Below, piece by piece: positions 1 to 8,412 of a stretch of 33,773 bases of DNA. Source of the DNA: Chromatiales bacterium (GTDB lineage: Bacteria > Pseudomonadota > Gammaproteobacteria > Chromatiales > Chromatiaceae); the NCBI GenBank assembly GCA_024762475.1, contig JANTHJ010000022.1:1-33773 (forward strand), in the 5' to 3' direction. Made by a program: the position numbers and the translations under genes. Each line of letters starts with the position of its first letter. Position 1 is the stretch's first letter. The notes below the pieces were generated by a model. That model had not been told where the DNA came from and did not search any database. It saw only the letters and a program-made list of their open reading frames with translations.

Positions 1-2195
1 ACCTCGATCACGTCCGGGATCTGCTCCAGCTGGCCCATGACCTGCGCCAGCTGCGGCATGTCCTGTACCTCCACGGAGATGCGCATGCTTGCGGTCTCCT
101 CGCGACGGTCGGATTGGCTGTTGATCCCCAGTACGCGTATCTCGGAGTTGGCGAACACCGAGGTGATGTCACGCAACAACCCCTTCCGGTCCTGGGCATA
201 GAGATGGATATCGGCCACGAAGTGGGAGCCCTGCTGCCCCGGGGACCAGACAGCAGGCACCAGGCGGCTGCGATTGTCCGCATCCATCTTCTCTACCACC
301 CGGCAGTCCTGGCGGTGAATGGTGATACCTCGGCCGCGGGTGATATAGCCCACGATAGGGTCCGGCGGCACCGGCTTGCAGCAACCGGCCATGTGCGTCA
401 TCAGGTCGCCGACGCCCTGTACCACCACCGTCCCCGAGGCCTCACCTGGCGAGGGCCTGCGCTCCTTGACGCGCTCCAGGATCGCCCGCTCCGCCACCTC
501 CTCCGCATCCCCTGCCGGCTCGGGCACTTGGCTGTTGGCCGCCTGGATCGCCGAGACATCACCCCGCCCTATGGCTGCCAGCAGTTCCTCCACCCCCTTG
601 AGATGGAAATGCTCCGCCAGTCTTTCCAGGTCCGGCTTGGGCAGGCCCAGGCGCGCGAACTCACGCTCGAGTGCCGCGCGTCCCATCTGCACGTGCTGAT
701 CGTGGTCCTGCTGCTTGAACCATTGGCGGATGCGGTTGCGCGCGCGCGAGGTGACCACGTATCCCCCTTCGGGATTCAACCAGTCGCGACTGGGTCCGCC
801 CTCGCGTGTCGTCAGAATCTCGACCCGGTCGCCACTCTCCAGCTGGCGCGTCAATGGCACCATCCGTCCATTGACCTTGGCGCCGCGGCAGCGATGCCCT
901 ACCTCGGTATGAATCGCGTAGGCAAAATCCAGGGGGGTGGCGCCCCGGGGCAGCTCGATCACCTTGCCGTTGGGAGTCAGCACGTAGATCAGGCGCGCCT
1001 GGTACTCCTCCTCACCCGGCAGATCCAGCTGCGGCTCCTGGCCATTGTCCTGCTGCTCCAACCAGCTCCTCATCCAGGCAATGCGCCGTTCCAGCTCGGC
1101 ATCGGCGCGGTTGTTCTCCTTGTATCGCCAATGGGCTGCCACGCCCCGCTCGGCCAGTTCATGCATCTGTCGGGTTCGCACCTGGACCTCCAGCGGACGT
1201 CCGTCGTCACCTATTACCGCGGTATGCAGTGACTGGTAGCCGTTGGGTTTGGGGTGGGCGATATAGTCATCGAACTCTCCGGGAATCGGGCGCCACTGGC
1301 CATGCACCAGGCCAAGGACCTCATAGCATTGGGGAACCGTATCCACCAGCACCCGCACCGCGCGAACGTCCATCACCTGCTCGAAATCGAGATCCTTCTG
1401 GCGCATCTTGTTCCAGATGCTGTACAGGTGTTTGGGTCGCCCCATCACCTCCGCCTCGATTCCCTCCTTGCGGCACAGCGCCTCGATGCGCTGGACGATG
1501 TCCCGGATAAAGGCTTCACGCTCGCTGCGCCTGCCCTCCAGCTTGGCAGCCAGCTCCTTGTATTGCTGAGGCTCCAGATAGCGCAGGCACAGGTCTTCCA
1601 GCTCCCACTTGACCTGCCAGACCCCCAGGCGATTGGCCAGCGGAGCATGCACGCGCCGCGTTTCCAGTGCAATCAACTGCTGCAGTTCCGGATCCAGGTG
1701 TTTGAGATGCCGCATCAGGCGCAGCCGTTTGGCCAGCAACACCAACAGGGAGCGCACGTCGCCGGCCAGGTCGAGCAGCAGACGCCGCAGCTTCTCCACG
1801 TTGCGCGCATCCTGGTGGGCGCTCGCGGCACTCAGTTCGCGAATGCGGCCGACCTGCTCGACCATCTGTCGCACCGCCTCGCCGAACGCCTGCCGCAGGC
1901 GCGGGGCATCATAGCCGGGCTCTCCCGGCAGCTCCGAGAGAATGGCGGCAATCAGGGTGTCGGTGTCGAGCTTGAGACGATCGAGGGTGTCGGCGGTATG
2001 CAGCAGGCTGAGCAGCATGTCCATACCATCGATCTGCGACTGCCCGGCATGGGCCTGCTGCGCCACTTCGATGGCGCGGCGCAGGCGCGCAACCTCGTCC
2101 TTGGGCCGGCGCTGGGCGAGGGTCTCGAGCCAGGCAGTGATGTCCTGCTCACCCGGCCGCCCCTCCCTGGGAAGATGGGTGACGAGAGAAACCAA
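1..2195 (-). CDS. relA: GTP pyrophosphokinase RelA, 3' end cut by window edge
   Basis: RelA makes (p)ppGpp from GTP/GDP and ATP on ribosomes stalled with uncharged tRNA. About 731 codons are visible; E. coli RelA has 744, so only the end of the C-terminal ACT domain (last visible residues PDVIEV) is missing. Order: degenerate HD region without the HD hydrolase motif, synthetase domain with KHLYSIWNKM, the acidic motif EFDD at 307-310 followed by HPKPNGYQS, then TGS (IYVLTPNGKVIELPRG), helical and ACT regions. EFDD in place of RxKD marks a monofunctional RelA, not SpoT. The frame is open from an in-frame TGA just upstream; the only sensible start is TTG at 2195, giving LVSLVTHLP, which resembles the family N-terminus MVSV. 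No strong Shine-Dalgarno is seen. It starts 15 bases after the iscX stop and is probably co-transcribed with the isc operon. Confidence 0.93.
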   Translation of the reverse strand, partial: MVSLVTHLPREGRPGEQDITAWLETLAQRRPKDEVARLRRAIEVAQQAHAGQSQIDGMDMLLSLLHTADTLDRLKLDTDTLIAAILSELPGEPGYDAPRLRQAFGEAVRQMVEQVGRIRELSAASAHQDARNVEKLRRLLLDLAGDVRSLLVLLAKRLRLMRHLKHLDPELQQLIALETRRVHAPLANRLGVWQVKWELEDLCLRYLEPQQYKELAAKLEGRRSEREAFIRDIVQRIEALCRKEGIEAEVMGRPKHLYSIWNKMRQKDLDFEQVMDVRAVRVLVDTVPQCYEVLGLVHGQWRPIPGEFDDYIAHPKPNGYQSLHTAVIGDDGRPLEVQVRTRQMHELAERGVAAHWRYKENNRADAELERRIAWMRSWLEQQDNGQEPQLDLPGEEEYQARLIYVLTPNGKVIELPRGATPLDFAYAIHTEVGHRCRGAKVNGRMVPLTRQLESGDRVEILTTREGGPSRDWLNPEGGYVVTSRARNRIRQWFKQQDHDQHVQMGRAALEREFARLGLPKPDLERLAEHFHLKGVEELLAAIGRGDVSAIQAANSQVPEPAGDAEEVAERAILERVKERRPSPGEASGTVVVQGVGDLMTHMAGCCKPVPPDPIVGYITRGRGITIHRQDCRVVEKMDADNRSRLVPAVWSPGQQGSHFVADIHLYAQDRKGLLRDITSVFANSEIRVLGINSQSDRREETASMRISVEVQDMPQLAQVMGQLEQIPDVIE

Positions 2196-2210
2196 GGGCC
2201 GTCCAGCGGT

Positions 2211-2411
2211 TCAGTCGCGCTCGTCGATCCAGGCCATCTGGATGGCCTCCAGGATCTTTTCCCCGCAACGCGCCTCAGTATCGTCGAAATCGGGCAGCGC
2301 CATCACCCATTTCATCAGATCGACGAAGTTGACCTTCATGGGATCCACGTCCGGATGGGTCTCGTCCAGTTCAATGGCGATATCCAGAGTATCGGTCCAC
2401 TTCAAACCCAT
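2211..2411 (-). CDS. iscX: Fe-S cluster assembly protein IscX
   Basis: Small acidic ISC protein (66 aa, the usual family length) that binds IscS and iron and modulates cluster synthesis. The protein begins MGLKWTD and contains the family segments DLDP-like (DVDP), LPDFDD and EKILEAI near the C-terminus. It lies 10 bases downstream of fdx, in the conserved hscB-hscA-fdx-iscX order, and is the last canonical gene of the ISC operon here. Its stop codon is followed after 15 bases by the TTG start of relA, which is not the standard downstream neighbour in E. coli. Confidence 0.93.
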   Translation of the reverse strand: MGLKWTDTLDIAIELDETHPDVDPMKVNFVDLMKWVMALPDFDDTEARCGEKILEAIQMAWIDERD

Positions 2412-2421
2412 GACAGCCTCC

Positions 2422-2760
2422 TCAGTGATTTTCCTTGGCGTGATTGATGGTGTACTTGGGGATCTCCACTACCAGATCCTCGTCATCCACCACTGCCTGG
2501 CAGGACAGGCGTGATTCGGGCTCCAGGCCCCAGGCCTTGTCCAGCAGGTCCTCCTCTTCCTCGCTCGCCTCGTTGAGCGAGCCGTAGCCCTCGCGCACGA
2601 TCACGTGGCAGGTGGTACAGGCGCAGGACATTTCGCAGGCATGCTCGATCTCGATATCGTTCTCGAGCGCTGCCTCGCAGATCGTCTGGCCGGGCTGGGC
2701 CTCGATGAGCGCGCCCTCAGGGCAGATTTCCTCGTGTGGCAGAAAGATGATCTTCGGCAT
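2422..2760 (-). CDS. fdx: ISC-type [2Fe-2S] ferredoxin Fdx
   Basis: Adrenodoxin-type ferredoxin of 112 aa that supplies electrons to the ISC machinery. Cysteines C42, C48, C51 and C87 occupy exactly the E. coli Fdx cluster-ligand positions (HACEMSCACTTC, then RLSC), with an additional C46 next to them as in the family. The C-terminus is YTINHAKENH. It lies 29 bases downstream of hscA and 10 bases upstream of iscX. AGGA precedes the ATG at a reasonable distance. Fully consistent with housekeeping ISC ferredoxin rather than a plant-type redox ferredoxin. Confidence 0.95.
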   Translation of the reverse strand: MPKIIFLPHEEICPEGALIEAQPGQTICEAALENDIEIEHACEMSCACTTCHVIVREGYGSLNEASEEEEDLLDKAWGLEPESRLSCQAVVDDEDLVVEIPKYTINHAKENH

Positions 2761-2789
2761 ATTTCGTTATCCTGTCGGCCGCTCAGCGG

Positions 2790-4664
2790 CTATTCGAATT
2801 CGTCCACCTTGTGGCCAGCCATGGCCTTGCGGATATTACTGTTCATGCGCCGTTCCACGTAGAACTCGCAGCTCTTCTCCAGCTGCTCTATGGCCCGTTT
2901 GATGGTCTCGGAATCCGTGGCGTTCTCCGCCGTCTGCTGCAGATCCTGCAGGGCCTGCTCCACTATTCGACGTTCCGCGGCATCGAGCAGTTCATCGGCA
3001 TCGCCCGCCAGGGCCGACTGCAAAGCCTCGACCACCCGGGCAGCCTCGACCCTCTGCTCGGTGAGGCGGCGCGCGGCCATGTCCTCGCCCGCATGCTCGA
3101 TGGAGGATTCGAGCATGCCCGCGATCTCCTCGTCGGTCAGACCATAGGAGGGCTTGACCTCGACGCTGGCCTTCACGCCCTGGCTCAGCTCCTCTGCCTC
3201 CACGTGCAACAGACCGTCGGCATCCACCGAGAAGGTCACCCGGATGCGCGCAGCACCGGCCACCATGGGCGGAATACCGCGCAGCTCGAAGCGCGCCAGA
3301 GAGCGGTTGTCGGCCACCAGTTCGCGCTCGCCCTGGACCACGTGGATCGCCATCGCAGTCTGTCCGTCCTTGAAGGTGGTGAACTCCTGCGCGCGCGCCA
3401 CCGGAATGGTGGTGTTGCGCGGGATGATCTTTTCCACCAGCCCGCCCATGGTCTCGATGCCGAGGGACAGTGGAATCACGTCCAACAGCAGCATCTCGTC
3501 CTCGGGCTTGTTGCCCGCCAGCACGTCCGCCTGCAGGGCGGCACCGATCGCCACCACCTTGTCCGGGTCGATATCCACCAGCGGCTCAGTAGCGAAAAAT
3601 TCGCCCACCAGCTCACGTACGCGCAGGGTGCGGGTCGATCCGCCCACCATTACCACGTCCTCGATCTCTTCCGGCCGCACCCCGGCGTCGCGCAGGGTAC
3701 GTCGGCAGGCGCTGATGGTCTTGCGGATCAGCGGCTCGATCAGCCGGTTCATAGTGGCGCGATCGAGCTGACCCTGCCAGTGACGGCCATCCGGCAGCGC
3801 CACCTCGATCTCGACGGCGTCCCGCTGCGCCAGCGCCTCCTTGGCAGTGCGTGCCTTGTCCATCAGGCTGCGCAGGAGATTGGGAGAGGCCTCATTGCCG
3901 ATCCCTGCCTGCTGCATGACCCATTCGGCGATCGCCCGATCGAAGTCGTCACCACCCAGCGCAGAATCGCCCCCGGTGGCCATTACCTCGAATACCCCTT
4001 TGTTCAGGCGCAGGATGGAGACATCGAAGGTGCCGCCGCCCAGGTCGTAGACCGCATGGACACCCTCGGCCTCGCGATCCAGCCCGTAGGCCACCGCGGC
4101 AGCGGTCGGCTCATTCAGCAGGCGAAAGACGTGCAGGCCCGCCAGCTTCGCCGCGTCCTTGGTGGCCTGGCGCTGGGCATCATCGAAGTAGGCCGGGACC
4201 GTGATCACCACCCCGGTGAGCGGACCACCGAGGGTCTTCTCGGCCCGCGTTGCCAACACCTTGAGAATCTCGGCCGACACCTCGACCGCGCTGACAGGCC
4301 CGGCCACGGTCTTGATCCTCGGCACGACACTGTCGGTATCGACGAACTCATAGGGCAACCGGTCGCCCAGTGTCTTGAGGTCTTCCACGCCGCGGCCGAT
4401 GAGTCGCTTCACCGAGGCGATGGTGTTGTGGGGATCCTCTGCTGCGGCAGCCCTGGCCGCTTCGCCGACCACGACGCCCTCGGGCGTATAGCGCACCACC
4501 GACGGCAGCAGATGCCTTCCCTCCTCGTCCGGCAGGGTCTCGGCCACGCCACTGCGCACCGCGGCCACCAGAGAATTGGTGGTACCCAGATCGATGCCGG
4601 CCGCCAGCTTGTGCTCGTGAGGGACCGCGGACTCGCCCGGTTCTGCTATCTGCAACAATGCCAT
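2790..4664 (-). CDS. hscA: Fe-S assembly Hsp70 chaperone HscA
   Basis: Specialised DnaK-family chaperone (624 aa; E. coli 616) that with HscB acts on IscU to promote cluster release. The ATPase domain starts with GIDLGTTNS at residues 23-31; later nucleotide-binding segments include [11 protein letters not shown] and [14 protein letters not shown]. The substrate-binding domain and helical lid follow, ending HKVDEFE without the EEVD tail of DnaK. The start codon shares one base with the hscB stop (TAATG), which implies translational coupling. Its partner motif LPPVK is present in the IscU encoded upstream in the same operon. Confidence 0.96.
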   Translation of the reverse strand: MALLQIAEPGESAVPHEHKLAAGIDLGTTNSLVAAVRSGVAETLPDEEGRHLLPSVVRYTPEGVVVGEAARAAAAEDPHNTIASVKRLIGRGVEDLKTLGDRLPYEFVDTDSVVPRIKTVAGPVSAVEVSAEILKVLATRAEKTLGGPLTGVVITVPAYFDDAQRQATKDAAKLAGLHVFRLLNEPTAAAVAYGLDREAEGVHAVYDLGGGTFDVSILRLNKGVFEVMATGGDSALGGDDFDRAIAEWVMQQAGIGNEASPNLLRSLMDKARTAKEALAQRDAVEIEVALPDGRHWQGQLDRATMNRLIEPLIRKTISACRRTLRDAGVRPEEIEDVVMVGGSTRTLRVRELVGEFFATEPLVDIDPDKVVAIGAALQADVLAGNKPEDEMLLLDVIPLSLGIETMGGLVEKIIPRNTTIPVARAQEFTTFKDGQTAMAIHVVQGERELVADNRSLARFELRGIPPMVAGAARIRVTFSVDADGLLHVEAEELSQGVKASVEVKPSYGLTDEEIAGMLESSIEHAGEDMAARRLTEQRVEAARVVEALQSALAGDADELLDAAERRIVEQALQDLQQTAENATDSETIKRAIEQLEKSCEFYVERRMNSNIRKAMAGHKVDEFE

Positions 4665-5209
4665 TAGAGTGACTCTTCCAGTTCGGCCTCGCGCGCCTCG
4701 GCCTCGTTGTACAACTTGTTCAGGAACTGCATCTTGCTAACCGCCTCGCGCGCGACCTCCAACGATTCGGGCGTGGCCTCTTCGAACAACACCGCCAGTT
4801 GGGCCACCTGGGCATCAATCATCTTGCGGATATCGCGCATCAACTCATCCAGTCTCGCGCCTGGATCCTCTGCCTCGGCCGCCGAGGCCAGGGCCTCCCG
4901 AAGTTCCATCTGCTCCATCAGAAACTCGGCATCACGGGTGGTGGCGGTCTCCTGGGTACTGTCCAACCCATGCAGGGTCAGCAGATACTGGGCCCTCCGC
5001 AGGGGATCACGAAGCGTCTCGAACGCCTCATTCACCAACGTCGCCCGCTGTAGTGCCAGGCGCCTCTCCTGCTCCGGGGCGCTCGCAAAGCGATCGGGAT
5101 GCACCACCCGCTGCAGTTCGCGGTATCGGCCCGCCAGGGCGGCAGGATCGAGCGTATACCCTACCGGCAGACCAAACAGCTCGAAATAGTTCCTGGAAAG
5201 ATCGATCAT
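4664..5209 (-). CDS. hscB: Fe-S co-chaperone HscB (J-domain)
   Basis: J-domain co-chaperone that delivers IscU to HscA and stimulates its ATPase. From the start chosen here the protein is about 181 aa (E. coli 171), beginning [15 protein letters not shown], with the J-domain HPD motif at residues 37-39 followed by RFAS and a C-terminal three-helix domain for IscU binding. ATG at 5209 is preferred over ATG at 5215 because GAGAGA lies six bases upstream of the former but touches the latter; a longer frame to 5239 has no family support. It overlaps the hscA start by one base and is separated from iscA by a hairpin. Confidence 0.93.
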   Translation of the reverse strand: MIDLSRNYFELFGLPVGYTLDPAALAGRYRELQRVVHPDRFASAPEQERRLALQRATLVNEAFETLRDPLRRAQYLLTLHGLDSTQETATTRDAEFLMEQMELREALASAAEAEDPGARLDELMRDIRKMIDAQVAQLAVLFEEATPESLEVAREAVSKMQFLNKLYNEAEAREAELEESL

Positions 5210-5230
5210 GGGCATTCTCTCAACCAACAA

Positions 5231-5248
5231 CGCCCGCAAAAGCGGGCG
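5231..5248 (-). other. Intercistronic hairpin between iscA and hscB
   Basis: Perfect 7-bp inverted repeat CGCCCGC / GCGGGCG with a four-base TTTT loop (minus-strand reading), in the gap between the iscA stop and the hscB start. It is not followed by a T run, so it looks more like an mRNA processing or stability element than an intrinsic terminator. It ends roughly 20 bases before the hscB start codon. Confidence 0.55.
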
Positions 5249-5274
5249 CGCGACAGGCCGTCATGAGGGCCGGC

Positions 5275-5598
5275 TCAGACGGTAAAACTTTCTCCGCAAC
5301 CGCACTCATCCTTGACATTGGGATTGTTGAACTTGAAGCCCTCGTTAAGGCCTTCCTTGCCGTAGTCGAGTTCGGTCCCGTCGAGATAGACCAAACTCTT
5401 TTCATCGACGATGATCTTGACACCCTTATCTTCCATGACGGCATCATCGTCGTTCAACTCGTCGACAAATTCGAGGACATAGGCCATCCCGGAACAACCC
5501 GAGGTCTTGACACCCAGACGCACACCGACCCCTGAGCCCCGGCCATCCAGGAACTTGCGAATGCGCTCTGCCGCCGCGTCGCTGAGTGTAATAGCCAT
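5275..5598 (-). CDS. iscA: A-type Fe-S carrier protein IscA
   Basis: A-type carrier that accepts iron or clusters and passes them to apo-proteins. It is 107 aa, identical in length to E. coli IscA, with the three conserved cysteines at C35 (TSGCSGMAY), C99 and C101 (ECGCGESF). It begins 13 bases after the iscU stop, with GGAGAGCGGA as the ribosome binding site region. Context and residue spacing favour IscA over ErpA or SufA. Confidence 0.96.
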   Translation of the reverse strand: MAITLSDAAAERIRKFLDGRGSGVGVRLGVKTSGCSGMAYVLEFVDELNDDDAVMEDKGVKIIVDEKSLVYLDGTELDYGKEGLNEGFKFNNPNVKDECGCGESFTV

Positions 5599-5611
5599 TC
5601 CGCTCTCCGCC

Positions 5612-6001
5612 TTAGTCGGCCGCGCCCTGCTTGCCCTGCAGGTCTTCTATGGCCGCCTTAATGGCGTCCTCTGCCAGCACCGAGCAGTGCACCTTTACCG
5701 GTGGCAGGGCCAGCTCCTCGGCGATGTCGGTATTCTTGATCTGCTGCGCCTCTTCCAGGGTCTTGCCTTTGACCCACTCGGTCAGGAGTGAGCTGGAAGC
5801 AATCGCCGAGCCGCAGCCGTAGGTCTTGAACTTGGCATCTTCGATTACGCCCTCATCGTTTACCTGGATCTGCAGACGCATGACGTCACCACAGGCAGGC
5901 GCCCCAACCATCCCGGTACCTACATTGGATGCATCCTTGTCGAGGGCACCCACATTACGCGGATGCTCGTAGTGATCGATCACCTTGTCACTGTATGCCA
6001 T
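5612..6001 (-). CDS. iscU: Fe-S cluster scaffold IscU
   Basis: Scaffold on which IscS-derived sulfur and iron form the [2Fe-2S] cluster. 129 aa with C37, D39, C63 and C106 in the E. coli numbering ([22 protein letters not shown]) and the HscA recognition motif LPPVK at residues 99-103. The start [18 protein letters not shown] matches the family N-terminus, and GGAGG lies just upstream of the ATG. Unlike the usual iscR-iscS-iscU order, an RRM gene separates iscS from iscU, and a strong hairpin lies between that gene and iscU. Confidence 0.97.
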   Translation of the reverse strand: MAYSDKVIDHYEHPRNVGALDKDASNVGTGMVGAPACGDVMRLQIQVNDEGVIEDAKFKTYGCGSAIASSSLLTEWVKGKTLEEAQQIKNTDIAEELALPPVKVHCSVLAEDAIKAAIEDLQGKQGAAD

Positions 6002-6036
6002 CTTGTGCCTCCAATACCCGGCAGAAACCAGAACTG

Positions 6037-6066
6037 GCAGGGCGCCGGCGGCTGCCGGAGCCCTGC
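6037..6066 (-). other. Strong hairpin upstream of iscU
   Basis: Inverted repeat of 13 bp per arm (12 of 13 paired) around a four-base loop: GCAGGGCTCCGGC and GCCGGCGCCCTGC on the coding strand. It lies between the stop of the RRM gene and the iscU start. No T run follows on either strand, so it is unlikely to be a full terminator. It could protect the iscUA-hscBA-fdx part of the transcript or mark an RNase processing point; this is inference. Confidence 0.6.
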
Positions 6067-6072
6067 GATAGA

Positions 6073-6321
6073 TCAGCTGCGTGGACGTGCTTCGTTGACC
6101 CGCACATTCCGACCATCGATGGGCTGCTCGTTGAGCCCCTCGATTGCCGCCTGGGCTTCAGCGTCGTTCGGCATCTCGACGAAACCGAAACCCTTGGAAC
6201 GACCGGTATCCCGGTCCATGATCACCTTCGCACGCGCCACTTCGCCAAAGGCGGCGAACGCCTCCCGCAGACTGTCATCGGAAACGCTGTATGCGAGGTT
6301 ACCTACATAGATATTCTTCAT
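6073..6321 (-). CDS. RRM-type RNA-binding protein inserted in the isc operon
   Basis: 82-aa single RNA recognition motif protein. RNP2 is IYVGNL at residues 4-9 and RNP1 is KGFGFVEM at 43-50; the fold is complete (beta-alpha-beta-beta-alpha-beta) and ends with a short tail ARPRS. Small bacterial RRM proteins of this type are often cold- or stress-induced and bind single-stranded RNA. It sits between iscS and iscU on the same strand, with 282 bases upstream to the iscS stop and 71 bases downstream to iscU. That long upstream gap suggests its own promoter or a regulatory leader. Whether it controls the isc mRNA or is only a passenger cannot be decided from sequence. Confidence 0.9.
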   Translation of the reverse strand: MKNIYVGNLAYSVSDDSLREAFAAFGEVARAKVIMDRDTGRSKGFGFVEMPNDAEAQAAIEGLNEQPIDGRNVRVNEARPRS

Positions 6322-6603
6322 CGAACTGTTCTCAACAATAACTGTGCCTTGTCACTCTCGAACTCCACGGTCAGACCAAGTCACCCATCTGGCCCGCGGA
6401 TCGCCGCACCCTTGCCGGCACGGTCGATTCTGTCTCAGCGAAATGACAAGTATGCTGCAGTCCGACGCCGCATCGCGGCGCAGAAGAATAAACCTGTATC
6501 CACGCTGGCAGGGGAACGGCCTCTGCCCTTCCCCGTAATGCGCGCATCATACCGCAACGCCGCCAGTGACGATGCGCTTTTTGCGCCGGCCTTCTCGATC
6601 GGC
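6322..6603 (-). other. 282-base leader between iscS and the RRM gene
   Basis: No credible coding region. Minus-strand reading shows a -10-like TATGAT near 6550 without a convincing -35, a GGGGAA...TTCCCC inverted repeat near 6510-6535, and a perfect 6-bp hairpin CGCCGC-GAT-GCGGCG at 6466-6480. The gap is much longer than the other isc intergenic spaces (10-71 bases). It may be a structured 5' leader of the RRM gene, as is common for cold-shock RNA-binding proteins, but no known RNA family is recognised. Confidence 0.4.
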
Positions 6604-7818
6604 TCAGTGGGCGGCCCACTGCACCGATTCGAGGTCGACCCCTTCCTTGTACATCTCCCACAAGGGGCTGAGTTCGCGCAGGCGCTCCACGTGCTTGCGG
6701 ACCTCGGCGATCACATAATCTATCTCTTCCTCGGTGGTAAAACGGCCGAGGGTGAAACGCAAAGAGCTGTGAGCCAGTTCATCGTTGCGACCAAGTGCGC
6801 GCAATACATAGCTGGGCTCGAGGCTGGCCGAGGTACAGGCACTGCCCGAGGACACCGCGATGTCCTTGAGGGCCATCATCAGGCTCTCGCCTTCCACGAA
6901 GTTGAAGCTGATGTTCAGATTGCCTGCAATGCGGTGCTCGAGGTCGCCGTTGACATAGACTTCCTCCATGTCCTTAAGGCCATCGTAGAGCTTGTTGCGC
7001 AGCTTGAGCAGGCGCGCGTTTTCCTCGGCCATCTCTTCCCTGGCGATGCGGAAGGCCTCGCCCATACCCACGATCTGGTGGGTGGCCAGGGTGCCCGAGC
7101 GCATGCCACGTTCGTGGCCGCCCCCGTGCATCTGGGCCTCGATGCGTACCCTTGGCTTGCGCCGTACATACAGGGCACCGATACCTTTCGGCCCGTAGAT
7201 CTTGTGCGCCGAGAAACTCATCAGATCGACCGGCATGCGCGCCAGATCGATCTCGACCTTGCCGGCGCTCTGCGCGGCATCGACATGGAAGACCACACCC
7301 TTTTCCCGACACAGGGCGCCAATGGCCTCGATGTCCTGAATGACGCCGATCTCGTTGTTCACGTGCATGATCGAGGCCAGGATGGTGTCGTCGCGCAATG
7401 CCTCGCGGAACGCATCCAGGTCGAGCAGGCCATTCGGCTGCACATCCAGGTAGGTCACCTCGAAGCCCTCGCGCTCGAGCTGACGACAGGTATCCAGAAC
7501 CGCCTTGTGTTCGGTCTTGACCGTGACGATGTGTTTACCCTTCTTCTGATAGAAGTGGGCGGCCCCCTTCAGGGCCAGGTTGTCGGACTCGGTCGCCCCC
7601 GAGGTCCATACGATTTCCTTGGGGCTGGCATTCACCAGTTCGGCGACCTGCTCGCGCGCCGCCTCCACCAACTTCTCGGCCGCCCAGCCGAAAGGGTGCG
7701 AGCGCGACGCCGGATTGCCGAAAACGCCATCGGGCGTCAGACAGCCACAGAGTTTGTCGGCCACCCGCGGGTCGCAGGGAGTGGTCGCCGAGTAATCGAG
7801 ATAGATGGGAAGTTTCAT
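6604..7818 (-). CDS. iscS: Cysteine desulfurase IscS
   Basis: PLP-dependent enzyme that converts L-cysteine to alanine and delivers persulfide sulfur to IscU, TusA, ThiI and others. The chosen start gives [14 protein letters not shown] and 404 aa, the E. coli length; gapless alignment to E. coli IscS places the PLP lysine at K206 ([12 protein letters not shown]) and the catalytic loop cysteine at C328 ([10 protein letters not shown]). The C-terminus ends ESVQWAAH. An upstream in-frame extension to 7920 overlaps iscR and has no family similarity, so it is not used. It starts 19 bases after the iscR stop. Confidence 0.97.
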   Translation of the reverse strand: MKLPIYLDYSATTPCDPRVADKLCGCLTPDGVFGNPASRSHPFGWAAEKLVEAAREQVAELVNASPKEIVWTSGATESDNLALKGAAHFYQKKGKHIVTVKTEHKAVLDTCRQLEREGFEVTYLDVQPNGLLDLDAFREALRDDTILASIMHVNNEIGVIQDIEAIGALCREKGVVFHVDAAQSAGKVEIDLARMPVDLMSFSAHKIYGPKGIGALYVRRKPRVRIEAQMHGGGHERGMRSGTLATHQIVGMGEAFRIAREEMAEENARLLKLRNKLYDGLKDMEEVYVNGDLEHRIAGNLNISFNFVEGESLMMALKDIAVSSGSACTSASLEPSYVLRALGRNDELAHSSLRFTLGRFTTEEEIDYVIAEVRKHVERLRELSPLWEMYKEGVDLESVQWAAH

Positions 7819-7837
7819 GTCTTTAATGACCTCTGAA

Positions 7838-8317
7838 CTATCTGGCCTGAGCCTTGAGAGTACCGGCGGCGATGCTGGGCGCATCGTCTTCCTGGCGTTG
7901 TGCCACCTCTTGCACATCACGCCGTTTCATCAAATCGTCCAGCGTGATGCGACTGAGATAGTCATGGATACGGTCACTCAGATCGTGCCACAACTCGTGG
8001 GTCAGGCACTTCTGGTTGTCCTGACAGTTATGCGCCCCGCCGCAACGGGTGGTGTCGACGTTCTCGTCCACGGCCGTGATCACCTCGGCCACTGAGATCT
8101 CGCCCGCATCACGCCCCAGCGTGTAACCACCGCCAGGCCCGCGCACGCTGCTTACCAGTTGCCGCTTGCGCAGGCGGGAAAACAGCTGCTCCAGATAGGA
8201 CAGCGATATACCCTGCCGCTGGGCGATGTCTGCCAGGGTGATGGGCCCCTCGCCATGGTGGATCGCCAGATCGAGCATGGCAGTGACCGCATAGCGGCCC
8301 TTGGTGGTCAGTCTCAC
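7838..8317 (-). CDS. iscR: Fe-S-sensing transcriptional regulator IscR
   Basis: Rrf2-family regulator, 159 aa. N-terminal winged helix begins [18 protein letters not shown], with [11 protein letters not shown] in the wing. Cluster ligands C92, C98, C104 and H107 are in the E. coli positions. Holo-IscR represses its own operon through type 1 sites; apo-IscR acts at type 2 sites. A type 1 site overlapping the promoter lies about 40-60 bases upstream, so autoregulation is well supported. First gene of the isc transcript. Confidence 0.97.
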   Translation of the reverse strand: MRLTTKGRYAVTAMLDLAIHHGEGPITLADIAQRQGISLSYLEQLFSRLRKRQLVSSVRGPGGGYTLGRDAGEISVAEVITAVDENVDTTRCGGAHNCQDNQKCLTHELWHDLSDRIHDYLSRITLDDLMKRRDVQEVAQRQEDDAPSIAAGTLKAQAR

Positions 8318-8348
8318 AGTCCGGAACTCCGTTGTTGAACTGCGCAGA

Positions 8349-8380
8349 ACTATACATTGCCGACTAAATTAGTCAAGAAT
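8349..8380 (-). promoter_or_regulatory. iscR promoter with overlapping type 1 IscR site
   Basis: Minus-strand -35 TTGACT (8371-8376), 16-base spacer and -10 TATAGT (8349-8354). The region 8356-8380 contains GACTAATTTAGTCGG and matches the type 1 IscR consensus layout (YYGACT, AT-rich centre, YAGTCRR), covering the -35. Binding of holo-IscR here would block RNA polymerase, the standard negative feedback of the ISC operon. Confidence 0.85.
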
Positions 8381-8412
8381 TCCCAAGCGCACGAAGCACC
8401 GGGTTTTCTTTC

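Noticed and set aside
114-2447. Two long plus-strand frames opposite relA
   Set aside because: relA is continuous in one minus-strand frame from TTG at 2195 to the window edge, with all domains intact.
2776-2790. GCCGC/GCGGC hairpin between hscA and fdx
   Set aside because: Five-base stem in a GC-rich gap with no T run; likely chance.
2811-4667. 618-codon plus-strand open frame opposite hscA
   Set aside because: Exact antisense of a conserved gene with no recognisable family features (His/Gln/Leu-rich composition).
6466-6480. 6-bp hairpin in the iscS-RRM gap as a terminator
   Set aside because: Stem is short and no T run follows on either strand.
7819-7920. N-terminal extension of IscS
   Set aside because: It overlaps iscR and gives residues absent from the family; the ATG at 7818 yields the exact 404-aa E. 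coli length.
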